Assembly (NCBI GenBank): GCA_036426205.1
Contig: CM071568.1
Location: forward strand, 217,990,654 to 218,054,653
From: Ascaphus truei
Lineage: Eukaryota > Chordata > Amphibia > Anura > Ascaphidae
Length of the DNA: 64,000 bases
Direction of reading: 5' to 3'
Shown: positions 45,621 through 58,159 of the stretch, in pieces
Position numbering within the stretch: the stretch's first letter is position 1
Layout: each line of letters opens with the position of its first letter
Made by a program: the position numbers and the translations under genes
Notes under the pieces: model-generated
The model's input: only the letters and a program-made list of their open reading frames with translations
Databases searched by the model: none
What the model was told of the DNA's origin: nothing

Positions 45621-47494
45621 GTTATTTTTAACATAATACTGTAGATAGTACAGAAACCTATGATAGAAATAGTATTACTGTGATCGCATCATGAATGCAT
45701 TTATTAATGGCTGTGTTAAATTCTGCATCACAATTCTGGCCAAATATCGCACCCACAAAATTATTACTGCAATTTTGATGTATACCTACTTTAAATTGCG
45801 GTAATAATGTTCATACTTTTTTTTTTTTTTATAGCAGTGCAATATTTACTCCACTTTAACATGAAGTGAAGGTTGGCATTGTTTATGATTATAAAATCAA
45901 TAATCCCAGGCTAACTACCCACCCTCTTTTACATCATTTGAACTGGGTGATCCTCCAGAGCACTATTTTTAGTGCTGAGAACCCCACAGATATTTACCTG
46001 TGAACTAAATAGTATTACAGTACCTCCTGGTTTTTAAAGGGAATTTGAACTAGGTAACTTCACCTGAAAGTATCTCAGGAACCAAGGAGTCACTGGAGCA
46101 GAAAATGGCACAGTTCAGTTCTTGCACCCACTCCTCCTCCACCCCAGTTTTCATCCTGTAAAAAAATGGATTAAAAAAAAAAAAAAAGTAAAGTATATTG
46201 CCGCTTTAATATGCATCTGCATCATCATGTACCCTGCTTTCTGGATCATTAATCCAGATATTAAAGTGTGTTTTATTTTTTTCATCTAAAATCCTTTGTG
46301 AAGTTTCTAATTTGAATACTGTACATGGTATTCTATTTAGCTTACATGTTTATTGTAATTTATTTCTTCCTGGAGGCCTATTTAAATGGCCATAAAAATT
46401 TACTTCGTACTTCAGATGGAGGCTTGTATTATTTATCTCTGTTATTTGTGATTTTGCTGAGCAGCTGAGAGGACCAAAGAGCTTGCAGGAAACTGATGCT
46501 TTCCCCTAAGTCCCCATCTCTATTGAACTGAAGACTAAAGATACTGTTACCTCAGGTATTGCAACACTATTAACTGTAAAAAAAAACCCAGCAGAAGTGT
46601 AGGTACTCTTTGTGACCCACTTTAACGGATTATTTTGTGAGACCCTTTGGGGAACCATTATAGAAATGGCAAATGTAAAAGAAATGCCCTTTGAAGACTA
46701 GAACAGGGACTCCTTAAATTATTAATAAATCTCCAAATCGAAATATCCAAAAGTAAAAAAATACTACACTTTTTTCTGTACCATGACTTCGATTCCTTTT
46801 ACACATTACCCAGTAAACCAAATACATAGCAGATAAGAAAAACATGACTCCATAATTGTAGATTCTTCAAATAATAAATATCAAAGAATTATATATTTAC
46901 ACAAAGGGTCGATATATACCTAAACTGGGCTATTAACAGAGCCTCTAACATAATAGAAATTGATTATTATTTTAAAAAGGTATTATTTACCCTGTAATGG
47001 GTGCCTGTAATTAAAACAGAATAAGTACAGCAATTGTGACAAGTGCCCCCTATTCCCAGTATTACAAAGATGATACAACCCTATGATGGAAATAAAGAAT
47101 ACCAGCTATTGAAATAGAAATAACTGGTATCTTTCAATAACTGGTATTCTTTATTTCTTGCACAGCAATGCAACCTGTTTATAATACTGGGAATAGGGGG
47201 CACTTAAATGTAGATATCAAATCAATAAGAGCTCTAGAAAGGCAGAGAAAGATGATAATAACAAAGCGTGAGACCTTCTTAATCAGCTGTCAATTGAGAT
47301 GACCGTTTTTTGCATGTAGACATGTTAGCTACAGTGTTATTAGCAAACAGTCTCTCTATGAATATGTTTCTTACTTTAACCATATTCTAATTAATTGATG
47401 AAATATATGGGCGTTATCTGTCTACAATTAGCGTAGTGAATATTGGGGGTTAAGTACTGCAAAACTGAATAAAAGATACTTTACCATATCTTCA
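45621..47494. other. non-coding, no gene seen
   Basis: AT-rich sequence with no recognised gene, RNA or repeat. Confidence 0.4.
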
Positions 47495-47588
47495 GGTCTT
47501 GAGGGATCCGAACCCATGACCTCAACCCTCAGAGGCAGTAATTTTGGCAGTGAAGGAAACCAAATGCTGGTTAGCTCCACTGCTTCTG
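47495..47588 (-). repeat. degenerate tRNA-like / SINE promoter block
   Basis: The minus strand carries GGGTTCGGATCCC, close to the pol III B box (47504-47514), and GCAGTGGAGCTAACC, similar to an A box (47568-47583), about 60 nt upstream. The span suits a tRNA with a long variable arm or a SINE head. No clean acceptor stem is visible. Confidence 0.35.
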
Positions 47589-48114
47589 TATACAGTAATT
47601 ACAATATGTACCTGTCCAGCCTGATGCTGCACACCTGTTTTCTATCAGCTTCCGGGACACACACCCTAGTTCTGTTATAAGCAGGTTATGTTCTGTTCCT
47701 GGTGGCCAGTTCAATTTGTATCTTCCATTTTTTATCTAGCAATGCACAGAGTCTTTCCATATCACTGCCTACCCTGACTTTGGCTTGTTTGACCTTGTTC
47801 CTTATCACTGCCTGGCCTGGCCTGACCTTGACCTATCTTACCACACTCCTGTCCACGCAGATCCATCTTAAAAAATGTTGGGGCCCTGGGCTGAGTGTAA
47901 ATTGGGGGCCCCACCTACAAAGGTCACATTTAAATACAAATACATAATGTTTTTATTGAATAACAATGAAAACTTTTATTGAAATTCTGAAAATATTACT
48001 ACAAACACAAATATTTTATTTATCTACAGGTTTTAAAAAAAAAATATTTGCAAAGTCACAAATAATGCCATCAAATTTAATTTTATGAAGTATTTCTGAT
48101 TCGATTGTCATTGT
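47589..48114. other. non-coding, no gene seen
   Basis: Includes a GGGGCCCTGGG/GGGGGCCCC block near 47880-47912 of unknown origin and AT-rich sequence up to the insertion site of the next element. Confidence 0.35.
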
Positions 48115-48124
48115 TGAATCATGT

Positions 48125-48773
48125 AATACAAAGACAAAAGAAACAGCGCAAAAAACCTCATAGTGTAGTATATAAAAAATTATATTGTGGTAAAACAGGT
48201 GAGTATTGCACGTACATCAAATTCAATAGTTACTAGCAGTACATGTTTTGGACATGTTACCAGTCAGCAACAGATGGTGGGTAAAGATCACCGGATGGCT
48301 CCCCTTCTCCTCTCCCGTTTCGTTCAGGATGCCGTGATGCAGGGCAGCAGCCCCTCAGCATGAATACAGCAGTCCGGTGGAATACAGCTGTCTCTCCACG
48401 TGTAAACCGTGGCTGTATGCGGTAGGAGCAGGCTCTCAGTCACTGACTTCAGGCGTGCGTCTGCACGTGTGGCGTCTGCTTGCAGCGCGCTTCGGATGAC
48501 GTCATCAAGCGGCGCCGATCACTCTGCAGTCTCAGCCAGCCACGGAAGTTTAGATGGCATAGATTGCATTAACGGAGATGGGGCTAGGTGACAGAAATAG
48601 GGTACTGGCACACTGCAGGTAGTATCAGAATGCGCCCTCTTATCCAACGCGTTTCGTACTTCAAAGGTACTTCGTCAGGGATATCGGAGGTCTAGAATGG
48701 GGCGCTTCTTATACCAAAACCCTCTCCTGTGATTGGCTGTTTATTTTGAGTCCAGCCTCTCAAACAAATGAGG
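48125..48773 (-). repeat. left arm of element B
   Basis: Reverse complement of 50228-50875, including the GCGCGCTTCGGATGACGTCA region and the ribozyme. Confidence 0.9.
48641..48683 (-). ncRNA. hammerhead ribozyme, left arm
   Basis: Minus strand: stem I UAUCC/GGAUA, CUGACGA, stem II GUAC/GUAC, GAAA, then CGCGUU. Complete core, identical to the right-arm ribozyme. It lies downstream of the coding stop, in the 3' pseudo-LTR position. Confidence 0.85.
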
Positions 48774-49128
48774 GAAATTTAAAAAGATAGGACCCCTAAT
48801 ACATATAACTTTATTGAGAATAGGGGAATCCAATCGATAAATAACTAAAAGTATAAAGAAACAAATATTAATAACCATATCAATGTTAAACAACTCTAAA
48901 CTAGCATGAATTGAAAGACAGTAGATATAAGATACGGATATATATGAAAAAGACAGGTTGACACTTTCACAGAGATAATATATTATTGCAGAACTAGAAC
49001 ATTATTAAATAACCTAATTCCTTATTAGTTGTAAAACTTTAGAACCAATAAAAGTATTTTGTACATTTTAAATAATTAAAAATTATTTTAAAATATTTAT
49101 TTTAAATTTTTATAAAAAGATTCATAAT

Positions 49129-50200
49129 TTAGTATAAAGACCAGACATCAATTTCTTCGTTTAGTCCTAATGGGGACAGTGTTTGTAATTTGTAGATCCA
49201 AACACTCTCTTGTTTAGAGAGCATTTTGTCTCTATCTCCTCCCCTTCTTCCTGCGGGTACAGTCTGAATGCCAATGTATCTAAGACAACTATCGTCACTA
49301 TTATGTTTTAACTTAAAGTGTCTGGAGACGCTATGATTCTCTAATCCTAATCTTATATTCCTAGCATGCTCCAGGATTCTCACTCTAAGGTAACGTTTTG
49401 TCCGACCAACATACTGGTATCCGCATGGACATTGAAGGAGGTACACTACATATGTCGATTTACAGGATATACAATCTTTTATTAAAAAACTCTCATTTGT
49501 AGTGTGTGAAGAAAATTTCTTCCGTTCCAAGCTAAGCATTTTGCAAGATTTACATTTGCCACAGCTATAGTTACCGCTAGGTCTGATTGGTAGCCATGAA
49601 GTCTCAGATGGGGATATAGTTGGAGGTCCAATATCACTAGGTGCTAAATAGTGTTTGAGACTTTTGGCCCTGCGGTATATAAAGCTAGGCTGTGGAGACA
49701 AAGAAGAACCCAGAATGGGGTCATTACACAGGATATTCCAGTTTTTCTTAATAATATTCTGGATTTGTGTGTTAACTGAGTTATACTCTGTAATAAATGG
49801 AATTTTGATTTTATCACCCTCAGTGTTCTCGTCTATTTGTTTGAAATCTTTTTTAGAACCTTTTTGTATAAGGAGGGATTCTCTATCCATTTTACAGACC
49901 CTCTCCAACGAACTTATTAAAAGTGCTCTATCATATCCACGTTCTATAAATTTGTCCATTAAAACGATGGATTGATTTTCAAAGTCAATTTGTTGACTAC
50001 AGTTGCGTTTAATTCGCATAAATTGACTGACAGGAATATTGTCTATCCAGGACCGTTTGTGGTTACTGGTTGACAATAGAAAACTGTTGGTATCCACCTT
50101 TTTGAAAAAGGTTTTCGTGTTAATATATGAACCAGTTTTAGATTCCAAATGGAGATCCAAGAAATCAATTTCATTTGTGTGAGTCTCAGCAGTACCCTGA
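49129..50200 (-). pseudogene. truncated PLE protein: RT end plus GIY-YIG
   Basis: An open minus-strand frame of about 357 codons reads NEIDFLDLHLES, the region just after the RT catalytic motif. It then gives the C-terminal RT part, a CGKCKSCK zinc-type linker, TYVVYLLQCPC, YQYVGRTKR, RILEH and the terminal LSPLGLNEEIDV. The GIY-YIG endonuclease therefore looks complete, while the RT palm with its catalytic aspartates is absent. The 5' break falls at about 50199. The frame has no stop, so decay is slight. Confidence 0.88.
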
Positions 50201-50227
50201 ATCTAAAACTGGTTCATATATTTGAAC

Positions 50228-50875
50228 CTCATTTGTTTGAGAGGCTGGACTCAAAATAAACAGCCAATCACAGGAGAGGGTTTTGGTATAAGAAGCGCCC
50301 CATTCTAGACCTCCGATATCCCTGACGAAGTACCTTTGAAGTACGAAACGCGTTGGATAAGAGGGCGCATTCTGATACTACCTGCAGTGTGCCAGTACCC
50401 TATTTCTGTCACCTAGCCCCATCTCCGTTAATGCAATCTATGCCATCTAAACTTCCGTGGCTGGCTGAGACTGCAGAGTGATCGGCGCCGCTTGATGACG
50501 TCATCCGAAGCGCGCTGCAAGCAGACGCCACACGTGCAGACGCACGCCTGAAGTCAGTGACTGAGAGCCTGCTCCTACCGCATACAGCCACGGTTTACAC
50601 GTGGAGAGACAGCTGTATTCCACCGGACTGCTGTATTCATGCTGAGGGGCTGCTGCCCTGCATCACGGCATCCTGAACGAAACGGGAGAGGAGAAGGGGA
50701 GCCATCCGGTGATCTTTACCCACCATCTGTTGCTGACTGGTAACATGTCCAAAACATGTACTGCTAGTAACTATTGAATTTGATGTACGTGCAATACTCA
50801 CCTGTTTTACCACAATATAATTTTTTATATACTACACTATGAGGTTTTTTGCGCTGTTTCTTTTGTCTTTGTATT
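50228..50875 (+). repeat. right arm of element B
   Basis: Inverted partner of 48125-48773, followed by the single-copy tail at 50876-51029. Confidence 0.9.
50317..50359 (+). ncRNA. hammerhead ribozyme, right arm
   Basis: Stem I UAUCC (50317-50321) pairs with GGAUA (50355-50359). CUGACGA is at 50322-50328, stem II GUAC pairs with GUAC (50341-50344), GAAA is at 50345-50348, and the palindromic CGCG plus UU at 50349-50354. All core positions are met. Confidence 0.87.
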
Positions 50876-51224
50876 TCTAGCTCTGGTCTGTGGAGCCATT
50901 CCTTGAATATAGCAGCATATCCTCACCAATTAAGTAACAGGTTTTTATTATATTAATATCACATTAATATCACATTATAACACTAATCACGATTATTAGA
51001 GCGCAGTTCACTCTTTGTTTCTACCACTTTGAATCATGTAATTGCAGAACTAATTCTTAATAAGTTTCAACTTTGAAAAGGATCTTTCAAATAAATTAAA
51101 CAACATATTCCATAAAATAAATGTACAAACATTGTTGTTGAATACATTTTTTTATAAAAAAAATTAGGCTGTATAAAATTAAAAGCGATATATAGTATTA
51201 TTGTAATCACATATATATATAGCC

Positions 51225-51660
51225 TCCCGGCTGCTACCTATTTTCCTGGGCCCTACCAGTGTAAGTCCTGTTAGGTGCAGGCAGGGGATGGTTAATTCCT
51301 TCAGAAAGGCCGTGTGTGCTTTTGCAGCCTTAGATACATTTGATGTATCCAAGGGCAGACCTAGCAATAGCCAGAAAGTGTTAGCCTGAGAGGTGGATAC
51401 TGGTTGGGTCACATGTTGGATGTGATGGCCTGTCGGTATCCAGACCTGCAGTGTTATAGGGCAGAGTTACAAGCATCATCTCAGGGTATAAATACTGGCA
51501 CTTTCCTGAAAGTAGGGGTGTCTCTTACCTCCCGCTGTGGAGTAAGTACCAGCTACCCTGGGTCTCACTAGGGGGCCTCAGGAGGAGCACCATGCAGAGG
51601 AAAAGCTATGCAATGCTTTAAGATCAGAACCTACAATAAACACCATTGTACCATCACCAG
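51225..51660 (+). mobile_element. LTR-like repeat, copy 1
   Basis: The first 315 bp match 62512-62830 at high similarity in the same orientation. It contains a GGTATAAATACTGG TATA box near 51487 and an AATAAA signal near 51636, without a reading frame. TATA plus poly(A) signal suggests an LTR or a promoter-bearing end of a retroelement. No internal coding region adjoins it. Confidence 0.5.
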
Positions 51661-51841
51661 TGTGATTCACTGTCTAAGAACCAAGAAAAGGTGTTAGTAT
51701 GGACCATCCTTCCATCCAAAGGACCCATGCTGACTGGAGGCGCTGCAACCACGAATAAGGTACCCTGTAAACTCTGTCCTGTTCTCCCCACAACACCGCA
51801 GAGCACTCAGCCCTCTTGTTACCTCCTGGGTACCGCACCAC

Positions 51842-53045
51842 CACTAATATGGAGTGAAAGAAAGAAAAAATGTGGAAGCGCAGTCAAAAGGGTGATGGTA
51901 GAAAAACAACTTTATAATGAATATAAACAAAATATAATAACAATAAACAACAAATGTCAGAAAAATATCATAGTTAGATAAAAATCAATAGGATCTGAAT
52001 GAGAGGCGATCATAGCAAGCTGCTGCTGAGTGAAAGTCAGAGGGATAAACACAGGTAGTTAATCCTGGTTAGAGATCATAGTCCTAGGACTAGAGGAAAG
52101 GCCCCAGATGGACACACAGATCGTGGGCGGACCAGATAGTTGGGGGGTGCGCCGTTAGTGAGCCAATGCTTGATGTGCTCACCCAACCTTCAGCTAGTTG
52201 CTAGTAATGGCCAGTGTGGTTCTTCCCAGAACTACTCCTCCGGTCTTGATGGTAGAAACTGATGTACACAGCCCGCCAGGTTTCCGGGTATGACGTCACT
52301 TCTGGACGTGACACGCTGACCCTTCCCGGCTGTACAGGCGGGCTGTGTACATCAGTTTCTACCATCTAGACCAGAGGAGTAGTTCTGGGAAGAACCACAC
52401 TGGCCGTTCATAGCAACTAGCTGGAGGTTGGGTGAGCACATCAAGCATTGGCTCACTAACGGCGCACCCCCCAAATAAACTGGTCCCCCCACGATCTGTG
52501 CGTCCATCTGGGGCCTTTCCTCTAGTCCTAGGACTATGATCTCTAACCAGGATTAACTACCTGTGTTTATCCCTCTGAATTTCACTCAGCAGCAGCTTGC
52601 TATGATCACCTCTCACTAGTGACTCAGATCCTATTGATTTTTATCTAACTATGATATTTTTCTGACATTTGTTGTTATTGTTATTATATTTTGTTTATAT
52701 TCATTAAAAAGGTGTTTTTCTACCATCACCCTTTTGACTGCGCTTCCACATTTTTTCTTTCTTTCATTTTACCTACCAAGGACTGGGGTCCATTGTTTAG
52801 GAAGCTGCAAATCCTTTGGGTTTTGGTTTTTTTACACACTTTATTTGATTTTACATTTTATGTTGCCAGACCCTATAGGCTCCGGATTGGTTCATGTCAC
52901 ATTATATTTAATCATATATTTACTATTGTATTTTATACTTTGTACGTATATTAATTATTTTTATATTAGCTAGTTTAGTATTATAGGAGATAATCTTTTG
53001 GCGCACCCATTTTTTTCTTTGCCTTTTTTTTCACTAATATGGAGT
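51842..53045 (+). mobile_element. 1.2-kb fold-back insertion with 14-bp TSD (element D)
   Basis: CACTAATATGGAGT is duplicated at 51842-51855 and 53032-53045. Arms of about 425 bp (51856-52277 and 52337-52765) are inverted around a 59-bp loop, and a 266-bp tail (52766-53031) leads to the right duplication. There is no coding capacity. The layout is the same as in elements B, C and E. I see no complete hammerhead. Confidence 0.8.
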
Positions 53046-53640
53046 AGCAGACCTAAGCTCACTTAGGGTGGGGGTCCAAGGGCTGCATATATATATTTAA
53101 AAATTATAATTAAGTAACATTTGCTGCATTCAGTTAGAACTACAAATTTCAAATACAATTTTGGGCCATAGTATTTGTGAAGCCTCTGAAAGGTCTGAGA
53201 CTTTGGGAGGTTCTGGGCCCAGTTAACACGTGCTTAAGATGACACTGACCCCATGGAACCTTTTTCTTTGCTAATTCTGGTGCATTTGTTTTGCCCTAGT
53301 TTTGCCACAGGTTTGCAGCCTGGAGACTTTGATTGAGTTCAGTGATAATAATGCCAATTCTTGTTTTCATTATTTGTTATTTCTGTTCATTTTAAGTTGT
53401 TTGATGAATCTGGGCTTTAATAACACATTTCTTCTGAATATAACCTTTTTTTAAATATCATTTCAAGTTATAATTTGATGTATATATTTTTTCATTACGG
53501 TATATCTCTAGATTTTTCCCACATACATTTCCCATGGTATTTTGAACGACAATCTGGGTCCTAACATCTTATTATTTTTGTTTCATATTTTTTTTTTCCC
53601 ACTGCAGAATAAGATATACAGTTGTAACCCATGTTCCCCG
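53046..53640. other. non-coding, no gene seen
   Basis: Nothing recognised between the fold-back insertion and the GC-richer repeat block. Confidence 0.4.
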
Positions 53641-53989
53641 CCCCACCCCAGACACAGATGGCTATCTAGGGTGTAGTGAGGCTGGCTACGTGTACTTGGG
53701 TGGTGCGTACCTGCATGGAACAGGAGGGCCTGAGTCTCCCGCGTTGGTATTGGGGACAACAGGACCAGGCTTCTGGGGTAATCGCCTTCATTCTTTAGTG
53801 GTCTAGTGCCTCCATTCTCTATAAGTCCCAGGGATGTGGGGTAGGACCCTTACAGAGAAAGAACCCTGGTCCCAGGGCGAGAGATTTCAATCTCACACAC
53901 AGTCTTCGTTAAAAGCAGCAATGTCTCTTTTTTCTTTCGGTAGCAGCAGACAGCAGATCATACATCGCAGTTCATACACAGCAGTGCTT

Positions 53990-54340
53990 CCAAATGTATA
54001 CAGGGTTTTTTCCTCCTCTCCCCTCCTCCAGGCTGTACCCCTGAAGGGTGGGCTGACTGGGGCTTCAATACCCCTTGCAATCCCTCCAAGGGTATGGGCA
54101 TTGGTCCACTGCACTATGGTGCTATCAGCTCTACTCAAGGTGGCTGAGTCTCTCCTCTCCTCTCACTGGCATGCTCCCAGCTCAGACTCTACTTCAGCAC
54201 TTGCTAACTTCTCTCCAACTCTCTCTGCTCCCAGGACAGAACAGAACTAACTTGTCACTTACAGGAACAGCCCACTAAATAGAGACAGCCCTGCCCATCA
54301 TGATGTCAGCCGGCCCCTCCCCTGTGACTCTGGCCAGCAC
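53990..54340. repeat. diverged direct repeat, copy 1
   Basis: Matches 55250-55605 in order (TCCTCCTCTCC, CAATACCCC, CACTAAATAGAG, CATGATGTCAGC). The pair, about 1.26 kb apart, may be the LTRs of a decayed element or simply an old duplication. Confidence 0.55.
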
Positions 54341-54344
54341 ACAG

Positions 54345-54545
54345 GGGTGGAATAGTTCAATGTTTCAGCTCCTTGCTATTCGAATGTCAGACAGAAGTGA
54401 AGCTCCTCGCTCTCACTTCCTGTCCCTCCCTTCGCTGGGGAGGACTCTTCTGATTGGCTCTCCTTGTGCCCTCTCCCTCTGGTGGATACAAGAGGAGGGG
54501 CACTCCTTCTCTAATTGTGACGTGGCCTTGTCTGTTGGCCACAGG
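54345..54545. repeat. 200-bp direct duplication, copy 1
   Basis: Repeated at 54715-54912 (offset about 369 bp) with over 85% similarity by eye. Contains TCTGGTGGATACAAGAGGAG and a GATTGGCTCTCC motif. Confidence 0.75.
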
Positions 54546-54714
54546 TAGTACGTGCCACATTTAGAGCATCGTGATTTCGTGCTTGGGACCGGTCCGGGTG
54601 TCCCGCAGTGGACGCACAGGCACTGGAGCTACTCGTGGCCCTCAATCTCCACTACCAGTAAGCCGACAGGAAGCTGGTAAATCGTGGTGCTCAGTTCGGC
54701 CATATTTCGCCCAG

Positions 54715-54912
54715 GGTGGAACAGTTCAAAGTCTCGGCTCCTCTCTCTGTGAATCTCAGACAGAAGTGAAGGTCCTCGCTCTCACTTCCTGTCCCTCCTT
54801 TCGCTGGGGAGGATGCTCCTGATTGGCTCTCCATGTGCCCCCTCCCTCTGGTGGATACAAGAGGAGGGGCACTCCTTCTCTAATTGTGACGTGGCCTTGT
54901 CTGTTGGCCAGT
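54715..54912. repeat. 200-bp direct duplication, copy 2
   Basis: Second copy of 54345-54545. Confidence 0.75.
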
Positions 54913-55249
54913 CACAGCACAGGTGGGTGGGTTTCGGCTTTCGCGCCGCTCCTTTTCCAGGGGATCTAGGTTTGGCGCCAAACTCCTGCACATCTCCCTC
55001 CACATTTCTCTAACAGTCTCTTTGCATGATTCACGTGCGCGCTCCAGGATTGGCGGGAGTCACCATTTTAACTCGGCTGCTAACTGCTGGGCCATGAATG
55101 ACACTGCGGTCGCCATTTTGGATTCTTTTTTGCTCCGCGGAGCACACGTAGTGATGGCCGCCATCTTTGATCAGCCCACCAAATGTATATCACCGCTATT
55201 CTCAGTGTCTAGTGCAAAACTCGTTCCTAGACACTGGCAGTTCGTAAAT

Positions 55250-55605
55250 ACCCCACACTTTAGATGTGTACAGGCCTCTTTCCTCCTCTCCTCTCCTCCA
55301 GGCTGTTCTCCAGCAGGATGGCCTGGTGGGGCTGCAATACCCCTGCCTTCACCCCAGGGTAGGCCTATGGGTGAGGCTAGATCTCTCCCCTCACCCCCTC
55401 AACAGGGTGAGGGGCATTGGTCCACTCTAGCTCTGTTCACACTCCAAACTCTCCTCTGCTCCTAGGACAGCATGGCTCTCACTACTCCAACTTCCAGGAC
55501 AGACAAGAACTAACCGTGACTGACAGGAACTGGCCACTAAATAGAGTCAGCCCTACCCCTCATGATGTCAGCAGGACCTCCCCTCTGTCTAGGCCTTCAC
55601 AGAGT
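55250..55605. repeat. diverged direct repeat, copy 2
   Basis: Partner of 53990-54340. Confidence 0.55.
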
Positions 55606-55749
55606 CAGGGGGCCCGCCTCCATCACTCCAGGCAGGGCTTGAAGGGGGGAAAACCCATAGTTACTACTGGCGCCTGCCCTTACCAGGGCTTACTCCAGTA
55701 GGAGAAGGATAAGTAGCCCGCTCTTACTTACAGGGGCTACACAGTATAT

Positions 55750-57990
55750 CTATTTAATAAAAGATAGGGAAAGTGCATCAACAGTTCTGACAAAAGCACA
55801 AGACCTGTCATGTAAATAGCCCCTGTTCCTGGAACTGCATGGCAATTTGTAGCATGAGAGCAGCAAATCTTGATCAACATAGAAGAGGAGGATTTTTCCT
55901 TCCATAACCGGCATTAAGCAGAGTTATCATGTGATTGATCAACTAGATATCACATGACCTTGTGATAAAAGGCCATTTCTATTGTTCTTTGTAAGTAATA
56001 CCCCAACCCTGCAACTGTAGCGATTTGGCTGGTGCAGTACTGATTTGGCCAGTGCTGTACCGGCTACCAAGCCGTGTACCTGCTTGTAACATATGCCCCT
56101 GCAACACACACACTCCTCCTCACTGCAAAAGTGGGTCAATCAGAATCCTGTAGTTGCAGTGAGCATGCGTGCAGCAGGGGAAACTTGAACCCAGCAGGGA
56201 CCATCGAGAACACTGCAGACTATGCTGCAGCCTGCTCAGCGCCCATGTTCCCCTTTGTAATACCCCCTAATCGACCACAGCCTGGGACTGATTCAGTGAA
56301 TGGTGAGGAGCAGTATACTGTAAGGAGTATAAGGAGGCAGCAACTTTGTGTTAGGGTATGGAAAAAGGTAAAATAGGTGGGGGTTAGTGGGGATTATTAT
56401 GTTAGTACTGTTGTGTTTATATGAGGTGGATAAGGGGTGTATGGTATTGTGAGGGGGTATTTATTATAAAGAGGTGGGAATATATATGTGTGGTGTGTGG
56501 GGGTCAAATAAGGGCATGGGTATATATGAGTGGGGGTGGCGTCATAAGTGGTGGGAGTTTATATGAGTGGTGTGGGGGTATATATGAATGGCGTAGGGGT
56601 CCTTTGAGGGATGTGGGGGCGTTATAGATGCCTGCATACTGATTTTAATGTGGAAAATGTTGGAAGGTATGCATACCCACCTTGGCAGACTTGCATACCA
56701 AGGATAAAAAGGAGCAGAATACTGTAGCTTGCTCTATTGTCATTTAGTTACGCAAGTTAAAAATGATTCTCATAGCATTACATTTAGGTCTACATACAGT
56801 AGGGGTCAGTAACCTGCTACCAGGAAATTATGAATCAATTGTATTTGATGCAGAGCTCTTTCCTGCTAAATTGAAGTTGCTGAACCAACACTGAATTGTA
56901 CTTTGGGATTAAGTTACATAGAAAAGGATTGACTGGGTGCCAAAAAAACAAACTTGCCAATGTTTTTTTTAATGGAAAATAGATCATAACCTTTGGGTAA
57001 TTTATATGTAGTTAATTCCACAAGGACCAATCGAGTGATTTAAATGTAGGATATAATGTAGGTCAGTACTATTTCACAAGGTATTGCCGTGATGGCATCT
57101 CTTGGTAGAAATTCTGCTCCATTGATATTATTTCTTAGTCTTTCAAGCCTTCTCATAAACACACATTTATGGACTTTCAGATGCCATGCAAAAAGTGAAT
57201 TAGAAAGTGATGAATAAGTTAATTAGAAAGTCAGCATCCATAAAACGTCAAAGTTCAATTTATTGCAGAAATTATAAACACCGGTGGAATAAAGGTAGGA
57301 AACTCATGTATTGCTTTATTTGGAATTGTAGTTCATGCAACTTTTGGAAACTGTATATATCAAAAAATAAGCCCATTGCCAGTAAAAAAATATTGTATAT
57401 ATTGTAACATTTAAAAAATATTTGTTGACTAAACTATATGCGTAGCAACATCAAATTATTTTACGGTACTATATATATGGTAACAGGAAAGGATATATCC
57501 TTTTCAATTGGAAGGCTGGATATACAGGTAATACTTGGGATTTGGATGTTTACTGCTACTGTATTTTGTTTTATCAACTGCTTATACCAAGCAGAACTCT
57601 GTGTTATTTTATAAAATATATACACCCAGCATAAGTAACTTTTTATACACTAAGCACATTTGTATACTTAAAGCATTAAAGAAATATTGGGTTGGCTCTA
57701 AACTGTACATTACAGAGCAAAATGTTTCGGCACAGTTGTTTGTGATATCTATCTATTGTACTACATTTTAGATTCTATGGGGCCAATTGACGAAGGAGTG
57801 ATAAGTGCTTTTAAGTTCGATAAATGCCTTTATAGCGCAATACTGCCTGCTGTGCGATTCACAATGCAGTGATAACAGTGCAGTATCGCGCTATAATTGC
57901 TTTATTCACCAATAAACAGTCAGTGAAAAAAAAGTCGCACAATAGGCCCAAAAATATCAAACACACTGTTTTTTGCCGGTAAGAGCTAAT
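55750..57990. other. non-coding, no gene seen
   Basis: No recognised gene. A GT/GGG-rich purine stretch around 56380-56630 yields chance open frames. Confidence 0.4.
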
Positions 57991-58159
57991 GTATTGTATG
58001 TCTTTATTGATATAGCGCCATTAATGTACATAGCGCTTCTCAGTAGTAATACGTGACAATCGTATAAATAACAAATAATATAAATAACAGGTCATGGGAA
58101 TACGTGCTTCAGACATAAAAGTAACATTAAGGAAGAGGAGTCCCTGCTCCGAAGAGCTT

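Larger units (their letters stand above)
48115..51042 (-). mobile_element. 5'-truncated PLE with inverted arms and 13-bp TSD (element B)
   Basis: TGAATCATGTAAT is duplicated at 48115-48127 and 51030-51042. Inverted arms of about 649 bp (48125-48773 and 50228-50875) flank a minus-strand coding fragment. A 154-bp tail (50876-51029) fills the space to the right duplication. Each arm holds one hammerhead ribozyme. The coding part lacks the RT catalytic core, so the copy cannot move by itself. The arms are nearly identical, suggesting a fairly recent event. Confidence 0.88.

Noticed and set aside
48409..48591. 60-codon frame present identically at 48409-48591 (plus) and 50409-50591 (minus)
   Set aside because: The identity only reflects the inverted arms of element B; it lies in non-coding pseudo-LTR sequence.
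52350..52420. Hammerhead in the arm of element D
   Set aside because: CAGAGGA with a GUUCU/AGAAC stem resembles one, but the GAAA strand is missing and the core differs.
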